Positions 9,024 to 18,395 of a stretch of DNA of 64,000 bases are shown here, one piece after another. A program made the translations under genes and the position numbers. Source of the stretch: Paracoccus sp. MA. Its GTDB lineage: Bacteria; Pseudomonadota; Alphaproteobacteria; Rhodobacterales; Rhodobacteraceae. Location: assembly GCF_020990385.1 (NCBI RefSeq), contig NZ_CP087599.1, positions 124,001 to 188,000 on the forward strand, given 5' to 3'. Numbering within the stretch: the stretch's first letter is position 1; each line of letters begins with the position of its first letter. The notes beneath the pieces are model-generated. The model was not told the origin of the DNA and made no database searches. It was given only the letters and a program-made list of their open reading frames with translations.

Positions 9024-9851
9024 TCATCCCGGCCCGGCCCCGAGGACCGGCCCCGCGAGTGCGGCCAGCTGCGCCCCCTCGGGATCGGCCAGATCGTCCA
9101 GCACCCGGAAATGGTCGCAGCCAGGGACGTGCAGCAGCGCCGCGGGCTCGCCCGCCCGCCGGCAGGCCGCGGCATAGTCGTCCGATTGCCGGACAAGCTC
9201 GGGCAGCTCCTCCACCCCGACCGAGACGAGCATGGGCGCGCCCCGACCGATGTTGCGCATCGGACTCAGGGCGGCGATCTCGGCCGCGGTCAGCTGCAGC
9301 TTGTCGTTCAGCTGCCCGAGGCTGATCGGCAGCAGGTCGAACAGCCCGCTGATCGCCAGCACCGAGGCCACGGCCGGGTGGCCGCGATGCATGGCCGCCA
9401 GATGCCCGCCGGCGGAATGCCCGGCCAGGCAGAGCGGCCGCCCCGCCAGTTCCGCCGCCAGATGGTCAAGCAGGCGCCCGATCTCGGCCACGATCTGCGT
9501 CATCGAGGCCTCGGGCGCCAAGGTGTATTCGGCCAGGATCACGTCATGGCCGTGCGCCATGGGACCCTGGGCGCAGAAGGCGAAATCCTCCTTGACGCAG
9601 CTTTGCCAATAGCCGCCGTGGATGAAGACGAAGACCGGAGCATCCGACCGGCCGCAAACGAACCAGTCATAGGTCTGGCGCGCGCCGGGGCCGTATCGCA
9701 GGTCGCGCCGGACCTGCCGCGCGGCGTAGAAGGCATCGCTGCGGGCACGGAAATCCCGCATCAGCCCCGGGAAATCCGCAAGCCTGCCGGTGTTGCTGTA
9801 GGCCGTGTCCAGTTCCTGCCGGGTCATCCCCCGGTAAATCGCCACCGCCAT
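9024..9851 (-). CDS. Alpha/beta hydrolase, kynurenine formamidase-like
   Basis: A 275-residue alpha/beta hydrolase. The HGGYWQ motif (about residue 74) and the nucleophile elbow GHSAGGH (about residue 144) are characteristic of the arylformamidase (AFMID) branch, and DHFRVLDD near the end carries the likely catalytic His. It would hydrolyse an N-formyl or ester bond in the cytoplasm. The start ATG directly abuts the stop of the ABC ATPase gene, so it is the last gene of the importer operon and probably acts on the imported compound. N-formylkynurenine itself is not proven as substrate. Confidence 0.8.
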   Translation of the reverse strand: MAVAIYRGMTRQELDTAYSNTGRLADFPGLMRDFRARSDAFYAARQVRRDLRYGPGARQTYDWFVCGRSDAPVFVFIHGGYWQSCVKEDFAFCAQGPMAHGHDVILAEYTLAPEASMTQIVAEIGRLLDHLAAELAGRPLCLAGHSAGGHLAAMHRGHPAVASVLAISGLFDLLPISLGQLNDKLQLTAAEIAALSPMRNIGRGAPMLVSVGVEELPELVRQSDDYAAACRRAGEPAALLHVPGCDHFRVLDDLADPEGAQLAALAGPVLGAGPG

Positions 9852-10537
<686 letters not shown>

Positions 10538-10541
<4 letters not shown>

Positions 10542-11302
10542 GCCTCCTCTCCCAGATAGGAGCGCCGCACCTCGGGATTGGCGCGGATCTCGGCCACGCT
10601 GCCGGTGGCGATGATCCGGCCATAGACCAGCACCGAGATGCGGTCGGCCAGCGCAAAGACCGCGTCCATGTCGTGTTCGACCAGCAGGATCGGCGCCTCG
10701 GCGCGCAGCTCCGAGAGGATCGCGGTCAGCTGCCGCCCGCCCTCCAGCCCCATGCCGGCCATCGGCTCGTCCAGCAGGAAGGCGCGCGGGCGCAGGGCCA
10801 GTGCCATGGCGATTTCCAGCTTGCGGCGCTCGCCATGCGACAGCGTCGCAGCGGGGACGAGATGCCGCCCGGCCAGACCGGCCTGCTCGATATGGAACAG
10901 GGCGGGTTCGGTCAGCTTGCGGTCGGCCAGCGCCGGAAGGTGAAAGCGGAACACCGCGCCGCTGGCCCCGGCCACCGCCAGCATGACGTTCTGCAGCACC
11001 GTGAAATCCGGGATCACCGACGAGACCTGGAAGCTGCGCGCCAGCCCCAGCCGCGCCCGCGCCGCCGCGTCCAGCCCGTCGATCACCTGCCCCTCGAAGC
11101 GGATGGAACCGGCATCGGGTCGGATCTCGCCGACGATCTGCTTGATCAGCGTGGACTTGCCGGCGCCGTTCGGGCCGATCAGGGCGTGGATCTCGCCCGG
11201 GCGCAGGTCCAGACTGACATCGTCGGTTGCCAGCAAGGCGCCGAAGGACTTGCGCAGGCCGCGGATCTCCAGGATGGGTTCGTTGAGTTTCGGCTCAGGC
11301 AT
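10538..11302 (-). CDS. livG: Branched-chain-type ABC transporter ATPase, LivG-like
   Basis: A 254-residue ATPase with Walker A GPNGAGKST, a degenerate signature LSHGERRKLE in place of LSGGQ, and Walker B AFLLDEPMAGMG followed by LLVEHDMDAVF. The insertion between Walker A and signature and the C-terminal YLGEEA are typical of LivG. It overlaps LivM by 8 bp upstream and LivF by 4 bp downstream, so the operon is tightly coupled. Confidence 0.9.
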
Positions 11303-12287
11303 GGCGGCCCCTTCGCGTGACGATGCCGATCAGCCCGCCCGGCGCGAACAGAACGATGGCCAGCAGCAGCAGACCCAGCAGCGCCTGCCAGTAATCGCTG
11401 ATGCCGCCCAGCACATGTTCCAGCAGGATGAAAATCGCCGCACCCGCGACCGGGCCGCAAAGCCGCCCCACGCCGCCCAGGATGACGAAGACCATGATCT
11501 CGCCCGACATGTGCCAGGACAGCATGGCCGGGCTGACGAAACGGTTCAGATCGGCGTAGAGCGACCCCGCCAGCCCGACGATCATCCCCGATAGCACGAA
11601 AGCCGTCAGCCGGATGGCATAGGGGCGGATGCCGACGGCGACGGTGCGCTGGCTGTTCTGCCGCGCCGCCTGCAGCGCCAGGCCAAAGCGCGACTGCGTG
11701 ACCACGGCGGTAAAGGCCAGCGCCACGGCCAGCAGCACGGCGCAGACGGCGAAATACTGGATCGGGGCAAAGGTGTTCAGGCCGGGAAAGCTGTTGCGGA
11801 CATAGAAGCTCAGCCCGTCCTCGCCGCCATAGCGCGGCCAGCTGATGGCGAAGTAATAAAGCATCTGCGCAAAGGCCAGCGTCACCATGATGAAATAGAC
11901 GCCCGAGGTGCGCAAGGACAGCGCCCCGATGGCCAGCGCCGCCAGCCCCGCCGCCAGCATCGCCATGGGCCAGATGCCCAGCATCTCGTTGCTGCCCATG
12001 ACGGTGAAGGGCAGCGTGGCGACCGGCGTGCCCGCCGCGGCATGGCTGGCCAGGATCGCGGTCACGTAGCCGCCGATGCCGAAGAAGGCGGCATGGCCGA
12101 ACGAGATCAGCCCGCCATAGCCAAGCGCCAGGTTCAACCCCACCCCGGCCAGGCCGAAGATCGCCGCCTTGGTCGCCAGCGTGACGGCAAAGCCCTCGCC
12201 CAGCAGATGCGCGGCGACGGCGGCAGCGACCAGCAGGGCCAGGATCGCCAAGTTGATCGCGGTGTCGCGGTTCAGCATCTCGCGCAT
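11295..12287 (-). CDS. livM: Branched-chain-type ABC permease, LivM-like
   Basis: A 330-residue inner-membrane permease with about ten hydrophobic segments. The LNLALGYGGLISFGHAAFFGIGGYVTA region is the typical LivM signature, split here into LNLALGYGG and SFGHAAFFGIGGY, and EMIVFVILGGVGRLCGP lies near the C-terminus. ATG at 12287 is used; a second ATG at 12278 is possible. Three bases separate it from the LivH stop. It forms the translocation path with LivH. Confidence 0.9.
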   Translation of the reverse strand: MREMLNRDTAINLAILALLVAAAVAAHLLGEGFAVTLATKAAIFGLAGVGLNLALGYGGLISFGHAAFFGIGGYVTAILASHAAAGTPVATLPFTVMGSNEMLGIWPMAMLAAGLAALAIGALSLRTSGVYFIMVTLAFAQMLYYFAISWPRYGGEDGLSFYVRNSFPGLNTFAPIQYFAVCAVLLAVALAFTAVVTQSRFGLALQAARQNSQRTVAVGIRPYAIRLTAFVLSGMIVGLAGSLYADLNRFVSPAMLSWHMSGEIMVFVILGGVGRLCGPVAGAAIFILLEHVLGGISDYWQALLGLLLLAIVLFAPGGLIGIVTRRGRHA

Positions 12288-12290
12288 GGT

Positions 12291-13205
12291 TCAGCCCCTC
12301 GCCCCGAACAGCCCCTGCGGCCGCAGGATCAGCACCACGGCCATCAGCACATAGATCAGCACCGAGGCCAGCGAGGCGCCGACAGTATTGGCGCTGGAGG
12401 CGTCCCATACCCGCGCGAACAGCCCCGGAAGCAGCGCCTTGCCTAGCGTGTCGGTCATGCCGACCAGCAGCGCGCCGACAAAGGCGCCCTTGATCGAGCC
12501 GATGCCGCCGATCACCACCACCACGAAGGCCAGGATCAGCACCGGCTCGCCCATGCCGACCTGCACCGACTGGATGGTGCCGACCAGCGCGCCCGCCAGC
12601 CCGGCGAGCGCCGCGCCAAGCGCGAAGACGATGGTGTAGAGCCGCGCGATGTCCACCCCCAGCGCGCCGATCATCTCGCGATCCGCCTCGCCGGCGCGGA
12701 TGCGGATGCCCAGCCGGGTGCGGGTGATCAGCCACCACAGACCCAGGGCCACCGCCGCGCCGAAGCCGATGATCACCAGCCGGAACAGCGGATAATGCAG
12801 CCCGCCCGGCAGCACCACCGCACCGGAAAGCGAGGGCGGCAGCTTGAGGTAAAGCGGGAACGAGCCGAAGAGCCAGCGCGTGCCCTCGGAGAACACCAGG
12901 ATCAGCGCGAAGGTCGCCAGCACCTGGTCCAGGTGATCGCGGGCGTAAAGCCGGCGGATCACCGCGATCTCGACCAGCGCGCCGGCCGCGGCGGCGGCCG
13001 CGAGGCTGGCCGCCAGCCCCAGCCAGAACGAGCCGGTGGCCGCCGCCACCGCCGCGCAGGCGAAGGCCCCGGTCATGTAGAGCGAGCCATGCGCAAGGTT
13101 GATCAGCCCCATGACGCCGAAGACCAGGGTCAGCCCGGCCGCCATCAGGAACAGCATCATCCCGTATTGCAGGCCGTTCAGCGCCTGCTCGGCCAGAAGC
13201 ATCAC
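12291..13205 (-). CDS. livH: Branched-chain-type ABC permease, LivH-like
   Basis: A 304-residue polytopic permease. LNGLQYGMMLFLMAAGLTLVFG and INLAHGSLYMTGAF (typical LivH N-terminus) and VVVIGGIGSIKGAFVGALLVG near the C-terminus identify it. It follows the binding-protein gene after a 61-bp gap that contains a strong hairpin, and precedes LivM. Such spacing often gives more binding protein than permease. Confidence 0.9.
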   Translation of the reverse strand: MMLLAEQALNGLQYGMMLFLMAAGLTLVFGVMGLINLAHGSLYMTGAFACAAVAAATGSFWLGLAASLAAAAAAGALVEIAVIRRLYARDHLDQVLATFALILVFSEGTRWLFGSFPLYLKLPPSLSGAVVLPGGLHYPLFRLVIIGFGAAVALGLWWLITRTRLGIRIRAGEADREMIGALGVDIARLYTIVFALGAALAGLAGALVGTIQSVQVGMGEPVLILAFVVVVIGGIGSIKGAFVGALLVGMTDTLGKALLPGLFARVWDASSANTVGASLASVLIYVLMAVVLILRPQGLFGARG

Positions 13206-13230
13206 CGTTCTCTCTCCCGGTTTGCCCCGC

Positions 13231-13256
13231 TGCGGGCCGGCCGCAGCCGGCCCGCA
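13231..13256 (-). terminator. Intercistronic hairpin between livK-like and livH-like genes
   Basis: TGCGGGCCGGC (13231-13241) and GCCGGCCCGCA (13246-13256) form a perfect 11-bp stem with a 4-nt loop. It sits between the binding protein and permease genes and has no T-run, so it probably works as an mRNA-stabilising or partial termination element that raises binding-protein output. Confidence 0.6.
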
Positions 13257-13266
13257 TCAGCGCGGC

Positions 13267-14412
13267 TTACATGCCGCACTGCTCGGCATAGGCGTCGCCA
13301 TGGTCGGCCAGGGCCGGGCCGACGATCCTGTTGGTCAGCACGTCGCCTTCCTTGACCACCTCGCGCACGTAATAGTCCTGGATCGGGTGCTGGTTCGGAC
13401 CAAAGCGGAACTTGCCGCGCACGCTGGGGAAATCCGCCTCGGCCAGCGCCGCGCGGAAGGCGTCGGCATCGCCCACCTCGGCCTTGGCGATGGCCGAGAG
13501 GAGCAGATTCGCCGTGTCATAGGCCTGCGCCGCGTAAAGCGAGGGCAGCCGGCCGTATTCGGCCTGAAAGGTTTCGACGAAGGCGGCGTTCGCATCGTTC
13601 TTAAGATCCTTGGACCATTGCGCGGTGTTCCTGACCCCCAGCGCGGCATCGCCCACGGCAGGCAGGATGTCCTGGCTGAAGCTGAAGGCCGGGCCGATCA
13701 CCGGCTTGCCGACGCCGGATTCGGCATATTGCTTCATGAAGGCGATGCCCATGCCGCCCGGCAGGAAGAAGAACACCGCATCCGCATCGCTGGCGCGGAT
13801 CTGGGCGATCTCGCCGGCGTAATCGGTCTGGCCGACCTGGGTATAGATCTCGCCGACCACCTCGCCCTTGTAGTAACGCTTGAAGCCCGCCAGCGAATCC
13901 TGCCCGGCGGGATAGTTCGGCGCCATGATGAAGACCTTGCCGATGCCGGCCTCGGTGGCATGGGCGCCCGCCGCCTCGTGCAGGTTGTCGTTCTGGTAGG
14001 AAACCGAGAAATATTTCGGATTGCAGCCGGCCCCGGCCAGCTGCGAGGGCGCGGCATTGGTGGACAGGTAGAACTTGTCCTGCGCCACCGCCGCCGGCAC
14101 CACCGCCATGGCGAGGTTCGACCAGACGATGCCGGTCAGCACGTCGACCTTGTCGGACTGGATCATCTTGTCGGCGATCTGCACCGCCACGTCCGGTTTC
14201 TGCTGGTCGTCCTCGATCACCAGCTCGACCGCCTGGCCCGCCTCGCCCGCGTTCTTCAGCGCCAGCAGGAAGCCGTCGCGGGTATCGACGCCCAGCCCGG
14301 CCCCGCCGCCCGACAGCGTGGTGATCATCCCGACCTTGACGCCTTCGGCCTGCGCGGCCGCGGCAAGGGCAAGGCTGGCGGTGCCGGCAATCAGCAGGCT
14401 TTTCGGGTTCAT
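13267..14412 (-). CDS. ABC transporter periplasmic binding protein, LivK-like
   Basis: A 381-residue exported binding protein. The start MNPKSLLIAGTASLALAAAAQA is a clear signal peptide with AQA cleavage; GGAG stands just upstream, which decides this ATG over longer readings. The mature protein starts EGVKVGMITTLSGGGAGLG, the usual type I periplasmic fold opening of the HAAT family. First gene of the livKHMGF-like operon, ending in a formamidase-like hydrolase, so the ligand may be an amide-bearing aromatic or amino compound instead of leucine. Confidence 0.9.
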   Translation of the reverse strand: MNPKSLLIAGTASLALAAAAQAEGVKVGMITTLSGGGAGLGVDTRDGFLLALKNAGEAGQAVELVIEDDQQKPDVAVQIADKMIQSDKVDVLTGIVWSNLAMAVVPAAVAQDKFYLSTNAAPSQLAGAGCNPKYFSVSYQNDNLHEAAGAHATEAGIGKVFIMAPNYPAGQDSLAGFKRYYKGEVVGEIYTQVGQTDYAGEIAQIRASDADAVFFFLPGGMGIAFMKQYAESGVGKPVIGPAFSFSQDILPAVGDAALGVRNTAQWSKDLKNDANAAFVETFQAEYGRLPSLYAAQAYDTANLLLSAIAKAEVGDADAFRAALAEADFPSVRGKFRFGPNQHPIQDYYVREVVKEGDVLTNRIVGPALADHGDAYAEQCGM

Positions 14413-14870
14413 GGCAAACTCCCTGTTTGAGGCGCAATCGTTCCTGCGCATGTTTTGATGATGCGCCGCCGGGCCGCAACGGCTTTCGCACATCGGGCGG
14501 CGATCCGGCTGCTGTTTTGCACGGCAAGAACTGCGGAAAGGGGGCGGAAGGGAGGCTTTGCCGCTCCTGCCGGGAAGCGGCGGGTCAGCCGGCGGGGCAG
14601 GGCCGGACTCGATGGGCAGACTCCGCCCCCCAGGCGTCCGGGGCCGGTCTGCGCCTGGCTTGCCAGTCGACAGGAGGCGGTGACGGAAATGCCTGTTCCG
14701 CGCCCGAGGCGTCAGCTCCGGGCGATTGTCGGCGGGCGCCGCCCATCGCCCTCGGGACAAGCCCGCATGTGCACCGCCGGCATCGGCAGGTCGCGGCGCA
14801 TGGTTTTGTGCCGGACCGGGCGAGCTTCCGGCAGCCCGGCGCGGTCACCGCCCGAGGCTGAAGGCCGGCC
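14413..14870. other. Intergenic region, 458 bp, no gene seen
   Basis: This stretch lies between the stop of the 6-phosphogluconate dehydrogenase gene and the start of the importer operon. Open frames here are Arg/Pro/Gly-rich on both strands, lack ribosome sites and do not resemble proteins. It must hold the promoter of the importer operon. AAGGCCGGCCTT (14861-14872) is a perfect palindrome at the end of gnd and may be part of its terminator. Confidence 0.5.
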
Positions 14871-16274
14871 TTAGCCCGGCTTGCCCCATGGCCCGTGATG
14901 ACGGTCCTGTCCGTCCAGGCGGTCGAAACCATGCGCGCCGAAGAAGTCGCGCTGTGCCTGGATCATATTGGCGGTGCCGCGACCGGTGCGCATCATGTCG
15001 AACCAGCCCAGCCCCGAGGCCAGCGCCGGCAGCGCATGACCGGCCATGATCCCCTGCGCCACCACCGCCCGCAGCGCCGGCATCGCGGCCTCGAGCCTTT
15101 CGGCGAAGAAGGGCGCCAGCGCCAGGTTGCGCGACGGATCCTCGGCCAGCGCCGTGGCCATGTCGTTCAGCATGGCCGAGCGGATGATGCAGCCCGCCCG
15201 CCAGACCCGCGCGATCCCCGGCAGGTCGAGCTGCCAGCCGAAGGCGCGGCCGGCAGCCTCGATCATCGCGAAACCCTGCGCATAGCACAGGATCTTGCCG
15301 GCGATCAGCGCCTGCTCCAGCTGGCCGAGCGCCAGGTCCAGCGCCTGCGGAGCGGCGCCGAAGCGCGCCTCGCCCGCCTTGCGCTCGGCAAGCCGGGCCG
15401 AGACGTTGCGCGCCGCCACCGCCGCCTCGATCACCGGAATCGGCGCGGCGAGGTGCTGCGCCTCGATCGCTGTCCAGCGCCCGGTGCCCTTCTGCCCGGC
15501 GGCGTCCAGGATCACGTCCAGCATTGGCTGGCCGGTCAGCGGATCGGCGGCCCCGGCGACGGCGGCCGAGATCTCGACCAGATAGGATTTCAGCGCGCCC
15601 CCGTTCCAGCCGGCGAAGGTCTCGCCGATGGCGGCGGCGGGCAGACCGAGCCCGTCGCGCATCAGCCCGTAGACCTCGGCGATCATCTGCATGTCGGCAT
15701 ATTCGATGCCGTTATGCACGGTCTTGACGAAATGGCCGGCGCCGGCCTCGCCCATCCAGGTGGCGCAGGGGGTGCCGTCCTCGGCCCGGGCGGCGATGGC
15801 CTGCATGACCGGGGCGACGCGGTCCCAGTCGGCGCGGGCGCCGCCGCCCATGATGGCGGGGCCGTGGCGCGCGCCCTCTTCGCCGCCCGAGACGCCCATG
15901 CCCAGGAAGCGCATCGGCAGGCCGGCACTCGCGCGGCGGTTGGTGTCGTGGAAATTGGCATTGCCGGCGTCGATCACCAGATCCTCGGGGCCGAGCAGCG
16001 GCGCCAGCGCCGCGATCTGGTCGTCGACGGCCTGACCGGCGGGGACCATCAGGATGATGGCGCGAGGGGGCGCGATGGCGGCGACCAGATCGGCCAGGCT
16101 TTCGGTCGGGACCACGCGCTCCACCAGCGCCCCGGCCTCGGCATGGAAGCGGCGGGTGACTTCGGCCGTGCGGTTCCAGACCGCGATGGGAAAGCCCTTC
16201 TCGGCGATGTTCAGCGCCAGCGCCGCACCCATCGTCCCCAGGCCGATCAGGCCGATCCTAGTGTCAGTGTTCAT
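14871..16274 (-). CDS. gnd: 6-phosphogluconate dehydrogenase, decarboxylating
   Basis: A 467-residue NADP-type dehydrogenase, full length for the family; converts 6-phosphogluconate to ribulose 5-phosphate and CO2. Visible are the Rossmann motif GLIGLGTMGAALALN, the catalytic AGHFVKTVHNGIEY, and KGTGRWT in the helical domain. ATG at 16274 is chosen because the Rossmann strand begins six residues later. It lies downstream of the dctM gene on the same strand, separated by 179 bp with hairpins and a LacI-type half-palindrome, so it may be expressed from its own promoter. It feeds gluconate from the idonate genes into the pentose phosphate pathway. Confidence 0.93.
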   Translation of the reverse strand: MNTDTRIGLIGLGTMGAALALNIAEKGFPIAVWNRTAEVTRRFHAEAGALVERVVPTESLADLVAAIAPPRAIILMVPAGQAVDDQIAALAPLLGPEDLVIDAGNANFHDTNRRASAGLPMRFLGMGVSGGEEGARHGPAIMGGGARADWDRVAPVMQAIAARAEDGTPCATWMGEAGAGHFVKTVHNGIEYADMQMIAEVYGLMRDGLGLPAAAIGETFAGWNGGALKSYLVEISAAVAGAADPLTGQPMLDVILDAAGQKGTGRWTAIEAQHLAAPIPVIEAAVAARNVSARLAERKAGEARFGAAPQALDLALGQLEQALIAGKILCYAQGFAMIEAAGRAFGWQLDLPGIARVWRAGCIIRSAMLNDMATALAEDPSRNLALAPFFAERLEAAMPALRAVVAQGIMAGHALPALASGLGWFDMMRTGRGTANMIQAQRDFFGAHGFDRLDGQDRHHGPWGKPG

Positions 16275-16297
16275 TATTCTTCTTTGCTCTGGACAAC

Positions 16298-16316
16298 GCG
16301 TCCCCGCGAGGGACGC
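16298..16316. repeat. Short hairpin upstream of gnd
   Basis: GCGTCCC (16298-16304) pairs with GGGACGC (16310-16316) around a 5-nt loop, 24 bp ahead of the gnd start. It could be a leader hairpin of the gnd mRNA. No T-run follows. Confidence 0.35.
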
Positions 16317-16369
16317 CGAATGATGATCGAAATGCAGCTGCGCGACGGACCCGTGGCACGGAGGCATCT

Positions 16370-16381
16370 GATAACGCTAAC
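16370..16381. promoter_or_regulatory. Possible GntR/IdnR-type operator upstream of gnd
   Basis: GATAACGCTAAC, read on the other strand as GTTAGCGTTATC, agrees at 9 of 12 positions with the perfect palindrome GTTATCGATAAC found in the idnO promoter (22619-22630). Both are close to the known LacI-family gluconate operator with central CG. This suggests that gnd belongs to the regulon of the LacI regulator at 23600-24628. Confidence 0.4.
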
Positions 16382-16406
16382 GGGACAGGCAGTCAAACCT
16401 GTCCCG
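16381..16406 (-). terminator. Hairpin after dctM
   Basis: CGGGACAGG (16381-16389) and CCTGTCCCG (16398-16406) form a 9-bp stem with an 8-nt loop, about 50 bp beyond the dctM stop. It probably marks partial termination of the TRAP operon or protects its 3' end; the T-run of a classical terminator is absent. Confidence 0.45.
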
Positions 16407-16453
16407 CAAGGCGCCCCGGCGTGAAGGGGCCGGGACGCCGCCTGCGGGCGGGA

Positions 16454-17758
16454 TCAGCCCAGCAGCAGGTCGGGCAGGAAGGTGACGATCCCCGGGAACA
16501 GCGCCAGCATGATCGCAAAGCCGATCATGATCATCAGGAAGGGGAAGGTGACCCTTGCGATATAGGCCGTGCTTCGGGCGGTGATGTTCTGGATCACGGC
16601 GAAGTTGAAGGCCACCGGCGGCGTGATCTGCGCCATCTCGACCACCAGGACCATGAAGATGCCGAACCAGATCTTGTCGAAACCCGCGGCCTCGACCAGC
16701 GGCAGCACCACCGGCAGCGTGGTCGCGATCATCGAAAAGCCCTCGAGCGCGGTCCCGAGCACGAGATAGAGCACGATCAGCGCCACGATCAGCAGCATCG
16801 GCGACAGGTTCCAGTCCGTCACCACATTTGCAACCGCCGCAGGGATGCCAAGGGTCGAGGTGATGTTGCCCAGCACCGATGCGCCAAGGATGATGATGCC
16901 CATGACCGAGCAGGTCTGCACCGTCCCCAGGATGATGTCGCGCAGCGCCCGCAGGTTCAGCGCGCCCTGCGACAGCGACACGAGGAAGGCCCCGACCACA
17001 CCCAGCGCCGCGGCCTCGGAAGGGGTCGCCAACCCGCCATACATCGAGCCCAGGACGCAGAGGATCAGGAACATGACCGGGCCGAGATCCCGCAGGGCGG
17101 CAAGACGCTGGCGGAAGGGCATGTGGCGCAAGGCGCGTTCATTTTCGGGCACCAGGTCAGGCTTGGCGCTGGCGCGGATCATGATGTAGACGGCAAAGAC
17201 CAGGGCAAGCAGGACGCCCGGAATGAAGCCGGCGGTGAAAAGCCGCAGGATCGATTCATTGGCCAGCACGCCGTACATGATCATCACCGTCGAGGGCGGG
17301 ATCAGGAATCCCAGCGTGCCGGCGCCCGCAAGGCTGCCGATGGCCAGATCGGGCGAATAGCCCCGGGCCAGCAGTTCCTTCAGGGTCATGCGGCCGACGA
17401 CCTGCGTCGTCGCGGCCGAAGACCCCGAGATCGCCGCAAAGATCGAGCAGCCCACGACATTGACATGCAGCAGCCGGCCCGGAAGCAGGCCCGCCCAGGG
17501 CGCCAGGCCGCTGAACAGGGTCTCCGACAGGCGCGTGCGGAACAGGAACTCGCCCATCAGGATGAAAAGCGGCAACGCGACCAGGTCGGGCGTGGTCAGG
17601 ATGTTGAACAGGTATTGCGGAAACAGCCTGTCGACGGGCAGGCCGGTGAACATCATTGCCAGGCCGATGGCCGTGGCCAGCAAGGCGATTCCGATCCAGG
17701 CCCCGATGGCCAATGTGCCGAAAAGAAGCCCGAACAGGCTTGCGACGATAGCGCCCAT
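16454..17758 (-). CDS. dctM: TRAP transporter large permease, DctM family
   Basis: A 434-residue polytopic membrane protein of the TRAP DctM family. Typical segments are GLPVDRLFPQYLFN, LPLFILMGEFLFRT, SGSSAATTQVVGRM and GTLGFLIPPST (conserved IPPS), and VEMAQITPPVAFNFAV (ITPPV) near the end. It forms the sodium-driven import channel with DctQ. Last TRAP gene in the order dctP-dctQ-dctM, 45 bp after dctQ. Position in the idonate/gluconate gene set suggests a sugar-acid substrate. Confidence 0.93.
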   Translation of the reverse strand: MGAIVASLFGLLFGTLAIGAWIGIALLATAIGLAMMFTGLPVDRLFPQYLFNILTTPDLVALPLFILMGEFLFRTRLSETLFSGLAPWAGLLPGRLLHVNVVGCSIFAAISGSSAATTQVVGRMTLKELLARGYSPDLAIGSLAGAGTLGFLIPPSTVMIMYGVLANESILRLFTAGFIPGVLLALVFAVYIMIRASAKPDLVPENERALRHMPFRQRLAALRDLGPVMFLILCVLGSMYGGLATPSEAAALGVVGAFLVSLSQGALNLRALRDIILGTVQTCSVMGIIILGASVLGNITSTLGIPAAVANVVTDWNLSPMLLIVALIVLYLVLGTALEGFSMIATTLPVVLPLVEAAGFDKIWFGIFMVLVVEMAQITPPVAFNFAVIQNITARSTAYIARVTFPFLMIMIGFAIMLALFPGIVTFLPDLLLG

Positions 17759-17803
17759 GTTTCTCCCCGATATTCCTGGTTTCGCGCGCAGGGGCGCTGT
17801 GGC

Positions 17804-18394
17804 TTACTCGATGGCGCTCGCGGCACCGAGGCTGGGTTTGTCGACAATGTTGCCGCTGATGGCGGTGACGAGTCGGGCGACCATCTGGAAGGCCAGCACG
17901 GCCGCGCCGATGGTCAGCACCAGCTGCGGGATCCACAGGGGCGTGAAACTGTCCTGGGAAACCTCGCCATAGCTCCAGGTGCGATGCGTGAACTGCGCAA
18001 GCCAGACCGCCAGAGGAAGCGTGACACCGGAGCCCAGGATGGCGGCGAATATCTCGAACATCCGGGCGTAGCGGCCTTTGCCCATCGAAAGCAGCAGCTC
18101 CACCCGCAGTTGCAGGCCCGCGCGCAACGTCATGCCCGAGCCGAGCAGGAAGGCCGCGCCCATCAGATAGGCACTGTATTCCCAGCCGATTCCGGTACCC
18201 GTCGGAAAGGACGGGACATAACGGCTGATCAAGGCCATCGTGGTGTCGATCAGCACGAGCAGGGTCAGGCCGAGGACGCAGAGACCGGCAAGCCAGGCCG
18301 CGACCAGCGAGGCGAAGTCCGCCGCCCTTTGCAGGGCAGCGGCAGCACCGCGTTCAGCGACGGCCTTGGAGGCGACATGCTGCTCTCCGGCCAT
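17804..18394 (-). CDS. dctQ: TRAP transporter small permease, DctQ family
   Basis: A 196-residue protein with four hydrophobic segments; the DTTMALISRYV and WEYSAYLMGAAFLLGSGMTLR stretches, with the acidic WSYGE loop and the GKGRYARMFE turn, match DctQ. The ATG at 18394 lies one base after the dctP stop and is preferred; an ATG at 18433 would overlap dctP by 38 bp. The cytoplasmic N-terminus is longer than usual (about 30 residues before the first helix). Confidence 0.85.
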   Translation of the reverse strand: MAGEQHVASKAVAERGAAAALQRAADFASLVAAWLAGLCVLGLTLLVLIDTTMALISRYVPSFPTGTGIGWEYSAYLMGAAFLLGSGMTLRAGLQLRVELLLSMGKGRYARMFEIFAAILGSGVTLPLAVWLAQFTHRTWSYGEVSQDSFTPLWIPQLVLTIGAAVLAFQMVARLVTAISGNIVDKPSLGAASAIE

Positions 18395-18395
18395 C

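Noticed and set aside
14413..14870. Small genes in the gap upstream of the binding-protein gene
   Set aside because: Candidate frames of 107-144 codons overlap each other on both strands, are Arg/Pro/Gly-rich and lack ribosome sites.
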